Part shown: positions 24,101-38,500 of the stretch, piece after piece
Numbering within the stretch: position 1 is the first letter of the stretch
Layout of the letters: every line of letters starts with the position of its first letter
NCBI RefSeq assembly: GCF_947172395.1
Contig: NC_069094.1
Span: 1,014,501 to 1,078,500 of the forward strand
Reading direction: 5' to 3'
Source of the DNA: Bicyclus anynana
Lineage: Eukaryota > Arthropoda > Insecta > Lepidoptera > Nymphalidae
DNA: 64,000 nucleotides
Notes under the pieces: model-generated
Told to the model about the DNA's origin: nothing
Databases searched by the model: none
The model's input: the letters and a program-made list of their open reading frames with translations, nothing else
Translations under genes and position numbers: made by a program

Positions 24101-27100
24101 AAACCTCCATAAGGCTCGGAGATGTAATAAATAATGTAGTTGAGTGCAGTTAGTGCTCAAAAAGGGAACACACGTATGTAATATGCAGTTAACTCTGTCA
24201 ATAGATGGAATAGATGTCACTCGACAGAAAAATGCGATGCTGACATTCTCAGCAGATGGCAACATCTAGAATCTAGATAATGGGTAAGCTTATCGGACAA
24301 CTATTTGATACAGTATATATCTTCGTCAAGTTATTTCTGTAATCTAAGATGAAAGATGATTATCTGTTTAATTTTATCTATCAATTCATTATATCAATCA
24401 AAATACCGCTAAGCCATACTTCTTCTATAGGTTTTCCATAGAAGATGAAATATTTAGATACTATGAAATGTGTTTTTGAATTACTCAATAAAGTTACGAT
24501 GTAAAACTAAATGCAAACAGGCTTGTTTCATTTTATCCCCCGAAAGACGCAAATAGCAAAATGCAGACGTTATTAGCTTTATTTCAGACACGCAATTACT
24601 TGTAAATACTTTGGGTTTTTCTGTATATACTATTATTTCAACGTTATGACTAAGGTTTGGAAAGTCAACGACAACCGATAGATTTATGTCTTCAATTTGC
24701 GTTTTAAATCCACCTCGTACCGACCGTTGGCTGGTGCACACTGGCACCATATGCTTCATAAACGAGTAAATGGTTTATAATGTAAACCATCTGTTATAGC
24801 GCTGTTTTAACAAGCAAGTCTTTAAAGAGGTTAACAAAAGAACTTTAGATTTCTTATTTATCCAATCTTTATAAACACGTTTTTAATCAATATTTTTTTT
24901 TTTAGTTGATTAATATAATCTTTGTTAACATTTTATTACTTTAATATCAAACAAAATTAATGTATCAATGCCCCAACATTAGCAAGGTCCTAAATCTGTA
25001 AAAAAAGTAAGAATCTGTAGAATTTAATCAAAATAAGCTATAAGACAGGGGAGAATATTCTAAGAACTCCTTGGGCACGGTAACATTACCTAACCAGTTT
25101 TAGACATACAAGTATCGAGTAAATCAAAACCGCTAAATAAAGCTAAAACGATTACAAAACGTCTGTCAATTTGTAAGGACGCCGCCACGTCATGACGGAG
25201 CCGGCATGCGGGTAATTAAATTTTGGCCGTTAAACTTTGTACGACGAACGCTCGCGGCTTTTTTGAAGATTAACGACACGATCATCAAATTTAGATCAAT
25301 TAAAAGAGAACTCTTTTGGATATAACGTCACTTTGGAAAGAGTGATGAATCTGAATATTGACATGAACTTACTTGTAAGCAGAAAGCCTATATAGATTTC
25401 TTTTAAGAGACTTCCAAAAAGGAGAAGGCAGTTTGATCTAATTGTTTTGCCATGTCACCTTGACCTGATACTCTTTTAAATATTTTCCAAATTAAAAAAT
25501 ACTTTCACGAATATATCACTTGTGATTAATGCAACTAACCATAACTAATTAATATGACAAACACTAAGGAAAAAGGAAAAGCATACATTAAAAAAATACA
25601 CCTGTGTATGAGGAAAAAGTACTTTAAATTTTGCAAAATTTTCCACTTTGCAATAGTTTATGTCAAAGGAAGGAAGTTAATACGTACATGGTCAAACAAC
25701 ATTGTTTTTCAACAATCGGCTTGAATTCCAAAATGACATCAAATTGAAACGTGAACAATCTCTAAAAATAAGAACAATAATATATCGTTGATAAAGGTGA
25801 CCGCATTGAAACGGCGCTGAGTCACACACATGTCGTTCGCCTCTGAGAGATCAACTCAGATGCAAAAACACAATGATATGCGATCAAGCTCGAATAAGAA
25901 GCACTTGCGGAGTGTACGGGTCCGCCTACGGGCTGAATAATCAAAATCTTGAGTCAAGTCTAACGCAGACACTAGAATATGTTCGATTGATCAACAATCT
26001 CATAGAAAATCTTCCATACACGCATTTATTACGCTTATAACTGTATCTGCTCCAAATTGGAATGCGTATATACCATGTTGAAAACCATAATATTTTTAAA
26101 AACATATTGTTGGTACTTTTACACATCAATCCTTAACCTTACATGATTTATAGACATCATAAAAATAAGTGCGTCATGTGAATAATAGAAATCTTCGCAA
26201 CAGACACGGACCAAAAATTATAAAAATCTTCACTTCTTTAGCTACGCCTACATTAATGTAAATAATATACAGAAATTTGTTTCTAATTTAGTGCATAAAA
26301 TATAAAATTGAAAATTTCATTGGTAATGCATGAGATCAATGAAAATAGGCAATTTGCCAGCTACACATTCAACCTTCTCACCGAACCCTGTCACCATGTA
26401 CAAATGGGAAAACGTGGTAATGCCATCAACGAGTTAACATGTCTCTCACGTAATGTATTCGTCACTCCGATGCTCTATCCTTTTGTCCGATTTAGCCACG
26501 TTGGCGAATACTTTGGTTTGTATGTTATTTAATGGAAAGAACATATTTTATCTTGATTCATCAAAATAAAAAATTCATAGAGCACTGGAAAGGCTAGTGT
26601 AGGGTTTATGAAACGAATGACAAGCTGTGTTTTCATTAGAGGCACGTGTCAGTTTCCATTTTACATTAAAATCGAGATAAGTTAACGAGCCAAGCTGTTG
26701 TTGAGGACGTAAATAGATTCATTAACGATCGCACTTTACTCGTATACACGTAAGCGACTGTGATTAATGAGCAACAAAGTAACAAAATCACAAAACAAAC
26801 ATAATAGAATTAAAATATGATCCTATTTCTGTATGTAATAGTACGAATAGTAAGTTATAAAGAATAGTAAGTTCCTACAAAAGTATATTACAAACCAAAT
26901 CAAATTAATTTTTTTCAAGTAGACTTCTTTACATCCACTTTCGAAAGGTCAAGTCTATCAAGTAGTAAAGTCAAGTAGCAGTTGTAATCAGAAAGCAGAT
27001 TCGACCAATTAGAATCAAGAAGTAACTTAAGACGATAACACATCAGATATTTGTTAAATGTTAAATAGTGTGCGTGTCATTAGCGCACTTATTGATACAC

Positions 27101-30100
27101 ATGTTTAACCTTTCATGGTTCAGTTATCTCTACTACACAGACAATATGTCACGTACTGATGAATAATCGAAATGGTATTATTAATTCATATTAGTTATCT
27201 TTTAATATCTATCTAATCATATTAGACACAATCATAAATGTAAAAAGATGTAAACTATAAAATAAACAATGTTTGGGGTAGTTGACGTCGCAAGTAGAAG
27301 TTTTTAGGTATATCAGGCAAAGTATGGTACTTGTTTACTTGGCAGTTGTTTTAAGAACTTTAGAAATAATCAATGTCTTATAAAGTTTTAGTATTGTCTT
27401 GGCAAGTTAATAACTAGTTAACCAAATTAAATTTTAGAACAAAACTTTATTTATCTATAATAGCAGTACTATTCAATTAGCAATACTAATTGACTGGGTG
27501 AATGGCCGCTTCCACATATTAGTTTTAAGCATCTTATCATTGTTACTAGTATTATTGATAATATACGCTAACACACTCCCAAATCCGGTTTCGAAATATC
27601 TTTACACAACTATGTAGCAATTTGTATTTTTGCCTCAATGTCTGTGTTTAAAGTATACCTACCTCTGAAATATTTTTGTATTTTTATTACAAATATTCAA
27701 AACGAAGATTTAAAGACTCTAAAATCAGTATGTCTTTGATATCAGGAGTATAATTTCCCGTACCTTTATAATTTTCATCCAACATCAAAACTCAAATATG
27801 CATAACTGATAGGAATGTACCGTAACCTACAATCAAGAACAGGTTTGGTAACATTACACCTGTACCCGAAGGCTTACTCTTGACAGCGTTTCCGATTTCA
27901 ATACGAAGTACAAACGATTTAATCCTGAGACCTGTTGGAAACCAAATAATCAAACGGCAAGAAGTTATCGCCCAATAATATGATGTATAACAGTATGCAT
28001 AACAGATGGAACAGTAAAATAATTTGTACTAATAAATATACATCATAATGACATCCAAGTTTGCTTTCTTTGTTCGACCAAATTGTCACAACCATAATTT
28101 TATAGTTCATTACCAATGCGGTATGTTCTTAGACTAACTCTGCTTTTATTCTTATTTTGACATTATTTTTTTTTTCATGCAAACTACAAAAGTAAGATAG
28201 TAGTAGCACATTAGATGGTTGTAATAATTATTATTACCTATAAGCTAAGAAGTAAAATTCAGATTTCAGCAAGTCCAGAAATAGATCATAACTCGATTTT
28301 AAATCATCAATTGACGTGCAAAGCGCACAGCCACGTTGCAACGAGAATATAAAGCTTTCCCACGCCAAAGCAAACAGATAATGTAATACAGTATCTGATT
28401 GACGTAGAATTGACGCCATCTTCGATTTGAGGCACGTCGTTATCGAAACGGGATCGCCAGTCACAGTCAGACGTAGACGCTTTCCAGAGTAAGCAGTGTT
28501 TGCCCATTCACCTCTCGGAGACAACGCAAGTGAATAGAAATACGGAATTCGAAGACTCAATTGCCGTAGAAATCGGACATTGTGTTAAACACAATACTGC
28601 TAGCGTCGAGTCTCAAGACATTTTCATTTTGAATTTTTGTAACAAAACGCAATCGTTTTCGACGAAACTAAATCTACTATTTGGAACTGCAGTTCATCAC
28701 GTCAATGAGGAATTACATTTTTTTCTTTTTGACATGTGTATGTATGTAGGTCACGTCCCTAATTTTATAATAATAGTTTAAACAAGCAATGTTTATTGAC
28801 TTACTTCAGTTTTATTTTTACAACAATAGCTGTATTTCCCTTATATAGAATTGTTTTAGAATTTATAACTTAGTATTTTAGCTTCTGCTGATGCGTTTCG
28901 AAACTGTTTCTTTTTGATTTTTTATATTTGTCTATAAGCTCAAGACACTGGCAATTTATGCTATTAAACATGAGCTTGTGTGAAATTTTAGGTATTGGAC
29001 GAGGCTGATATATTGCAACCTTGTAGAGATCGCTGTTGGTGATAAGGCTGCCTTTTTGTTCTTAAGTAACAAAATGAAATTCTTAGTTGCTATTTTTTAT
29101 CGTTTTTATGTACTTTGACATGTGAAAATGAATGTAACGGTAGTGTAATATATATGCGCTAGTAGTGGCTTCAAATTCTAAATCCGAAGGTTTGTGAGTA
29201 AATAATAATAATTATTCATACTGACACGAATCTAAACATGGCAGCAAAGATATGCCGATACCGTATACAGCAGAGCTTTCATATAACGATTGCTATAAAA
29301 CGAAAGTTATGTCCATAATATAACCAATAACCAGTTGTTTATTAAAGTTTCTGTTTCTACGATCAGTTATGTGATTAAAAATAAATCTAAGTATCTAACA
29401 TCAATTATATAGGTATCTTCATTCATGGCCTCGTCTGTAACACTAACATCACCAACTGAGTGGCATTGAGGATTTTCCTAATTTGATCATGTAGGTACTA
29501 AACCTTGTTTGTCTATATTTACCTTTTTAATTTGCCTACCAAATTGATATCCTCACATTTTCCTCCTATTCGTATAGTTACATGTATATTTTTAGTTTGA
29601 TGATGAGAAATGAGCATACCGCTGAATTCTATAGAATGATAGCGTTTCTCCATTGATTTTTAATCTCATAAGGAAAATTTCATTCAACACAAATAAGTGA
29701 AATCAAGGTCAAGCTGTTTGTAAACCATATTCTATACATATAGATATATCTTTCAGTAATTTGAAAATACATTAAACATTTAATATTATATTATGGTATT
29801 AAATCATAAATGATTATTTTTAGTTTTTAAAATTTAACAATCAAGTTATTTACCGCAACAAATTATCGTAATGTCAAATCTGACCAGTTGTCCTCATTTA
29901 GCCTTACAGCTTCTTAACTAGGGTAAATTATCTTTTGGGCAAGTTGTACCTACAAGGTGGCATTGCGTTTTTCGGGTCAATGTCGGCAAAGGACGCGAGT
30001 GTACAGGAAAATCGGCGTAAACCGAAGGTGGAATAACAAAATGACGGAAGCACGGCTCGACGTGAATCACAATCGGACAATTCAAGTGGGTTAATAAATT

Positions 30101-32522
30101 TCCCCGGCTTCATTTGGTTTACCTACAGAAACTTAGTCGTACATATATTATGAACATCGGATTATTTGCAATTCTAACAGGATATTATAATACATGTCTA
30201 CAAATTATATCCACTAATTAACATTGTTGTTGTCCTCCTCAATCCTCAGTTACTGAAAGGACAGACTAACAGACGTTAGCTAAATTATCGAATTTGACAA
30301 GCGATCAATTTCGAAAATGTAGCGGTAGTTACAATTCTGCAAATATCATTTTTTTTTATTTTTTACAAGTTAGCCCTTGACTACAATCTCACCTGATGGT
30401 AAGTGATGATGCAGTCTAAGATGGAAGCGGGCTAACTTGTTAGGAGGAGGATGAAAATCCACACCCCTTTTTGGTTTCTACACGACATCGTACCGGAACG
30501 CTAAATCGCTTGGCGGTACGTCTTTGTAGGGTCATTTAAACTACAAACTAATAAATAATTGATCAATATCCGATTTACTGAAGTGAAGTACATTTATCTT
30601 ACAATGGATAATGTTGTTACATATAAATCTGTAAGAATATTCAGCGCATTCACGTCTCCACAAATCACGTCACGAGCAATAAATCGATTATTAATGAAGT
30701 GCATTTGGCGAACGCACGCAAAACCGTAATCTCGGCAATAAATCGATGAGAACATAATGTTTTCACGAATAATAATATCGATTCGATGTACGCTTGAACT
30801 TGTCCAGCTAAAAATAAGCGTTTCACCGAATCGCATGGCCGCCAAGTGCGAAACGTCTGCGCATTCGCATTTATGTGCGACTGTGAGACATAAAAGTGAG
30901 AGTCAATTAAAATAAAGGAAATTTATTTCGGTGGACATAAACATTTAACAATATTTATCATACACAACAATATCATCGGGTTTCTGCATTTCTGTACAAT
31001 GGAACTGATCGCAAATTTTAGTTTTATCAAAATATGTACCTACTCGTATATATGCATTTCCAAAATCTGCAGACTAAGAAACTAAAACATAAATACTATT
31101 AAAGTCAAAGTTAAAATTCATTTATTTCAAATAGGCTTAGTTTACAAGCTCTTTCGAAAGGTCAGGTAATAATATTAAACTTAAGATAATGGTGATAATA
31201 ATTATTCGAAAACTTAAAATTAAAGTTACGAGAGTTCCAAACGCACCTTTATTAACACTAATCATCAATATTTTTATTGTAACTTCAATTAAATTGTACA
31301 TATAGTTGTATAGTTATAGTAAATTCGCTATAAATCGCCTAATAACTAATTAATAATTCTTATATTATGAGTATCTTATAATTATCTTATCGATGCAATA
31401 CATAACAGTTGATGTTCAGTTAATCACTGATCTGTCTCTTTCTGTAACCAGCTATTTGACATTCAGTCAGAAAGACACAAATAAACAGGCAAAAAGTCAA
31501 GTTAAACGTATGACTAACCTTTTTGTAGAGCTTAATCCAGGTGAGGTCACCCTTCGAGTCGGTGTACTGCAGGCCGAAGAACCAGACCTCGCGCAGGCCG
31601 ATGGTCTTCACCACCTGGTCGAACAACTGCTTGCCCGTGGTGGTCTGCTGGATCGCGAACTCCAGCTCCGCGTCCATCGTCGTCACCCGGACGTTCATCT
31701 GAAATAACCGTTTCATTACAATCTTCGAACAACAATATAAAGAGGTTTAGTGTGTGAGGTTTTAGTGGATAATCTTTGGATCTACTAGACTAAAATAACA
31801 GCTCGTGCCATGTAGGTGCGATAATAGCACAATAAGGACTTTTTCTCTATATTAACTGCGGCTACCAAGTAGGCGGTGTTTTCAAAGAAAGTAAATGAAA
31901 TTGTGTGTGTGAAAAATAAGCAGCTTAAGTCGCATATTATTTCTCAATTGTCACCCTGATACTGAAACATCCCTCCGAGAGTTGACTAGAAAATATTTAA
32001 TTGCTAAAAGTTATATCTCAATATTGTAAGATATTGCATAAATATGTTATTGAAAACGTTGAAAATACTAAAGAACGAATTACAGTTGACGAAAACTTTC
32101 ACCATAACGTAAAGATTAACGGTGGAAATTTTTTATTGTGTTTAGGTAGATAAAGGAATTAATTTGCAACTAATAATTTATAGAATAATTCACATAGAAT
32201 ACCGTTTATTATCACTAAGTGTTTAGCCACTTTAATTATAGTATAAAATATACGTTATCACGTAATAGGTTGTAAAATATGTTTTATTGGTATTGATATT
32301 TAGGTTAACACTAGCTGGTGGGAGGCTTCGGCTGTGGCTAGTTACCACCCTACCGGCAAAGACGTACCGCCAAGCGATTTAGCGTTCCGGTACGATGCCG
32401 TGTAGAAACCGAAAGGGGTGTGGATTTTCATCCTCCTCCTAACAAGTTAACCCGCTTCCATCTTAGACTGCATCATCACTCACCATCAGATGAGATTGTA
32501 GTCAAGGGCTAACATGTAAAGA

Positions 32523-32560
<38 letters not shown>

Positions 32561-35500
32561 ATTAATGACCCATGCCAAAAGAACCTTAAACCCTTGAGTT
32601 GCGGTAGATAAATTTCAGGTTGCTGGTATTACTTTTATGGAATTCCATATAAAAAACAGTAATAATTAGTACTTTAATCTGTGATCAGAAAATCATACAT
32701 TAATAATTGACTAAATAAGAAATTAATTCAATAAATGAGAGACTGCATATAATATGAATAAATATTTATATGAATAATGCACAAGTGAATAATGTGGTTC
32801 TGGTGGATATCTCTCTGTTGACGACATTAATGAACGATCTAGCACAGATTGTTAAAGTATATAGCATTTTATGGATGTTATACATACTAATGTAAATGTG
32901 AAAGTATACTCTAATTGATAAATTGTTTAATAGAGAAATATATTATTTTTTATAATATAAACTTTAGGAAGAATAGAGTTGAATGAGATAAAACATGGAT
33001 AGAGTGAAAATGAATTTATAGTTTTCAAGTTATTAATCATATTTAAACCAAAATCTGGAATCCGATCTGGAAGAAATATTGGCTGACAGCTACTATAATA
33101 TCCATTATGTGGAATAACTGTAACTTTTTACAATAGAACATTTTCTGGTCAACTCTTGGAGGGAAGTTGCAGTGATAATATCCATATGGAAGAAATATTG
33201 GCTGACATAACACCACTCGGAATTGTACATACTCGTAGTTACATACTGTTTTGAATATGTTTAGTACAAATAAAATGTTGTGCATATTCATGCAAAAAAA
33301 TCCCGAAAATATAAAACATTAAGGTCATCAAACTTCATGAATGAAACCCTAAAGAACATAAACACACTTTATCTCTTCTAACGATCCATTGAGACACGAT
33401 ATAAAAATAAATTTCCTAAGGGGCAATTCGTACAGAAATAGATGCAATTTGTTGTGTATCTATATTTACACGATTCTGTTGAGCCGGTGCCAAACGGATG
33501 TGATCTTCCGGGGGACGATTGTGTCATTCGTTATTTACAAACTCACTTCTATCGCTTTCGGCTCGATTTATGAATTAAATGTAACGTCACTGATCATCTT
33601 TTCATAATAGATAGATAGATAGATATACTATATATATGAAAAGTTTATATTTATATATCAAGGCATATTCTCAGCACATTTACGCTGATATTTTTAGTTA
33701 AATTCGATTTAAATTAAAAAAAACGACCAGGGAATGATCGCTTTTGTGGCGTCGTTAGCTATTTGTTTCTTTTTACACTATTGTAGGAAGTGGTGTTAAG
33801 TAAATATTATTTTGAAGGTAATTAAAATTAAGTGGTAATAAATAAACACTTGTATTAGCACTTTGTTCAATATACATTATACTTAATATTCTTATATTTT
33901 CACACTTTTTCTCATAGCGATAACTTATCTTATCGAAGCGCATATTTGGAAATTCGTTCGTTAGACCGCTCTAGTACATAGTTTGAAACACCAAACTAGA
34001 TATATCGTTCTCCTTGATCTGAATTTGAGGTTCCATTGCAAATAATAATTACCCACCAAGTAAGTAATCTTTCTATAAAATTAAATTATCCATATCGCGT
34101 ACTTATCGTCACTTAACATGAAAATTTTATCGTCTCTAGTTACCACATGAATTCCTTACGGACGTACGACCGTTTCCTTTCCTGTGAACTATTTCAAACT
34201 GCACTGCAGTCGATTTGGTATCTTTAAAAAGCCATCATTCAAATCGTTATGATCAAAACTATATCCAAGTATAGTTTAGAGTCGGTACGATTATCATGCG
34301 ATCGTAAATCTCGGAACAATAGTATCGTGTAAGATATTATCAGTTAACAATGTGCATTTACGTTCATTCATCGCCGTTTCAAGGTCGGTAGAGCCTTGCT
34401 TGTACAATCTTCCCCCATTATCGCTGCAATGAAGACTGCCCTCATCAAATGGCATCTACAAATATGAGGAAATCTATCTTTAATTTCGGCCTCTGAATCA
34501 TTCTAATTCCATGCCAGTTCGAGCGATATTTAACGATTCGATTACTGAACATGAAACTTGATTGTCAAAATTGTCAAAGAATGATGCTGCGCTGCGGGTG
34601 ATAGAAGGGGGATTGAATCACGTTGCGGTTGCCGGTTGCGGAAACCAAGCACTTGACACAAATAGTACAAAATAACCAGATGCTGGTTACGGCAATTAGA
34701 TTTTGTCACGTATTGCAGCAAGTGAAACTCTTCTGATTAGTCTAACAAACTTTGCTTACAACAAGCTCTAGATGAACAAAAGTGTATGCAGTAATGCAGT
34801 AATGCAGTAAACAATCAAATCACTATGTAAACCAGCCAAACAACAAATTTATCGGTAGAAACAAATACACATTTGGCTCGTATTATAGAAAAATATCGTG
34901 ACTTGGTTGGCACAAACTATGAAATTTAATGTCATGCTGTATTATAAACCTGCTGACATGATTTGAAATATGAAAATATATTATTCATTAATTTAATATC
35001 GACAACAATGCCGTGACTATCAGTAATAAAGAGAACGATTGAAACAGAAACTTGGTATATTACTTAGAAATTTTAAATTCGCATCGCAAGGGATCTTAAA
35101 CTTTCTACCAATATGCAAGTTTGATTCTTTAAAGTGAGAACCAAAAGTGATTGACCTCCCTTTATAGAGCAACGCTTAAAGTAACTGCTTGTTTTAATCT
35201 CTACGATCTTATCGGTCTATCGTAGTATGACAGCGAGGGATATATACTCGAAATCTCTAAAATAGAAATTTTGGAATGACAAGATAAAAGAAAATTAATA
35301 AGCGAAAAGTGGAAAAACGTACCACAGGAAAAAATAAAAAACACTTGTAAGAATATAAAATAATATAGGTAAGTTCGTAAGTGCAAGCTTAAGAGTTAAA
35401 TCTGCAGCAATAGATTTATCTGTATAAGATTGTTTGAAGACGGTTGTTTGTGCAAGGCTTTAGCAATTTGGCGACTTACAACACGCTAAGCTGGTGGCTG

Positions 35501-38500
35501 GACAAATTGGTATAACCGAAATTATACAAACGTTTGTAAGATATTATCTCGTAAAGATACTTAATGGAAATGGGAAGGTTGGAGGAGTTATGGACTGACA
35601 ACTGTGGTGCTGCAACATTCTAGGGACACTAAGATTATACTAATAATATATATATATATATATATAATCGCCCATATATAAATAATTCATGCTGTAAATC
35701 TGAGGACAGTACACCATCACCTTTTGTGACTTAGAATTTTTGGAACTTTGATGAACAAAGTGTATTTTGAAGTCAAAAATGTAAACGGTTTTCTACACAG
35801 GCAATATCGTCGGTTAAAAAATCAAGAACTTGTGAGAAATACAGGTACACCGTTATCAAATTTATCTTGCATAAAGATGACCAAAATTATTAATTAATAT
35901 GCATCACAGATGATAGGTAAACACATAAACTCGTAGGTACCATTACATTTAAGCTAAACATTCTAGAATTATTTCTAGAGTCAAAAGTGCATGGGCATTG
36001 ACAAGGCTAAATTATTATGAAGGTAAGTTTATACAAAGTAAGTACATTTATTAGATAAATTACTAATATTATTTTTATATCATCTCTAACAACAAGGCAG
36101 GATCTCCCTGTGATGTATTTCAATAGCGCCAATTATCTGCAATATTGTACAAACATTGTTGGTAATATTGGCAACAAATGATGGCGGACCAACTTCTCGC
36201 CTTCTCTTTTGAATTAAAATTCAATTTAGTCGTCTAATATGTCAAATGAAAGCTTATTCAAAGCTTAATTTAACTAAACTGCCTTTGATCTTTCATGGTT
36301 TCCTAGATTTTGTATGAAAAATGTGTTTCGCCGCAATTTAACTAGGCAACCTATATGCCTGAGAACATTATCTATCATTTATTTGATAACACTAATGAGG
36401 ATATATATATATCTAATGCCGGATCTTAGACCAATAGTAAAACTTGCCTTAAAAATTAATCTTTTTGAAAGTCCAATACAGTAATCATTATTTTTGGAGT
36501 TCACTGCACACACCTGCGCCAGAGAGATCATCAATTCCCTTCTGATTGGTATGACAAACATATACTACACTTAAAGCTTACCATTTCGGATAAAGTATTA
36601 TCATTCATCGTCGCCATCTTCGATTTGCGACTTCGAAAACTACGAAACAAGTTAAACATTGCAGTTAAAAATAGCTTCAGTTAATACCGCGATGGTAATT
36701 TTATCACTACGATGGTAAGAAGACGTGTCGAACACACGCGAAGCCTTGGCTCAAATGCGTTATCTAGGTCTGCCTGACTCAGAGCAGTAATGAATAAACA
36801 GATCCTGACTAATTTAGTATACAAGATAAACCCAATTACAGAACCGTTTAGCTAGTAAAGTTTGGAGCTTTGTCTGGTTATAACGAAATACAGCAATTAC
36901 CTAACTGAATTTCATTCGGAATTTACGTTGCTTCAAAGTTTGCTACTTGTATCTAACTTTTAGTTATTATGAAGTACTAACTAGCTGATCCGGCAAACGT
37001 TCTTTCATAATAAATAGTACTAAATTAAAATCGTGGTAAAAATAAGGGGGGTTTGATAGGAGGGTGAAAAGTACTTTAAGACCTTCGCTTATAACTAATA
37101 GACTGCTTATGATACAGATTTTGCAGATGCAGAAAGCTGTCGTGATCGTAATGCGGCTCGCATTAGCTATGATAAAGATTCCATATGCCAATCCGATGAT
37201 ATCGGCGTTTTTCTAAATATAATGGAAATGGAAATAATTTTTGACATAACATTCGTTATTCTAGAAACTCATTCTGGCGATTTAAAATTTGCAGCTGCTA
37301 TGGCTCGGCGGCTTACAATAGCGGATAGTGTACAAATAGGTTTGACCTGGCTGTTTGAGCTGCACATCTCAGCGTTGGCAAACAATAAAGATACGGAGTG
37401 TGACATCACCGCACATTTTCACATTACAACGTGAGTTATAATTTGTTGAGATTACAGCGGACCAGGGAGATAAGGCGGCTTGGTGAAAAGTAACTAAAAT
37501 AATCTAGGGCACAGACCGAAACGCTAAAAACTTAGCTCTACGCTACAAGCGTCAGCTCATCTAAGTTTCGTTTTTCAAACAAGTTGCAGTTTTCCCAGGT
37601 AGATATTAAGTATAACTTTGTGAAACAAATAAGATTTTGTTCAATGTTAATTAGACTTCCATAAGTCGGGCAAAAATCAAATTCCATAAGTCGGGGTAAG
37701 CAAATAATGTGTTTAAAACATTATTATGTCAATAATATCTAAGGAAGTGGCAAACTGAAAACAGGTTAAACGTGTAAACAGAACATCGAGACAAACAAAA
37801 TTATGTAAAGATGAAAAAGTGAAACAGCAAAAAAGTCATTCAATTCCTTGAACGTACAAGTATACCTAATAACGAATACGAAGTTAAATAAATAACTAAT
37901 ACCAGTTATGTAACCGCTAATATATCAGATAACATGTCACGAAAATATTAATCATCGTCATGTTCGCTTTCTTGAAACCGAAACTGTGAAAGTACATTGT
38001 AATCTGTTTCATGATGAGTTGTATTTATTAGATATAACACACTATCTTCATCTGCTAATTACTGTAAACAATATTTATCAGGGTTATTATTTGTAAACTA
38101 CTGCTTTGAACCTGTACTTTGGTTTTTACGTGAAATTTTCTAATTGGTAGTTCTTACGTACTTGGGATTACTTTATGCTAATTTTATTACCACTATATAA
38201 AAATGCAGATGCTTTTCTTCTGATATTTACAACTTTATCCTTGACTAAAAGAATTTTAAAATATACAAAGATCTAAAACTATTTATTGTTATTGAACTGT
38301 GTATCCGTTTTCGCTAATATTCTTACGTCTTGAGCCAAATGTGCATTCTAATTTTATATTATGATTTGTTTCTTGCCATTTTGTCATCTTGCGTGTGCAT
38401 TAATTTTTTTATCGATCTCATTATATTGATCATCTAATCGATTAAGAACTTTATAAGCACGTGTTGAATAACGCCACTTTTAGGCTATGGGGTGTGATAA

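Noticed and set aside
28234..28781. Frames on both strands in a GC-richer patch, including an ATGGCG like that at 36,617
   Set aside because: No phase-compatible donor follows the ATG and no protein family is recognisable. Kept only as a note on the shared 16-base leader.
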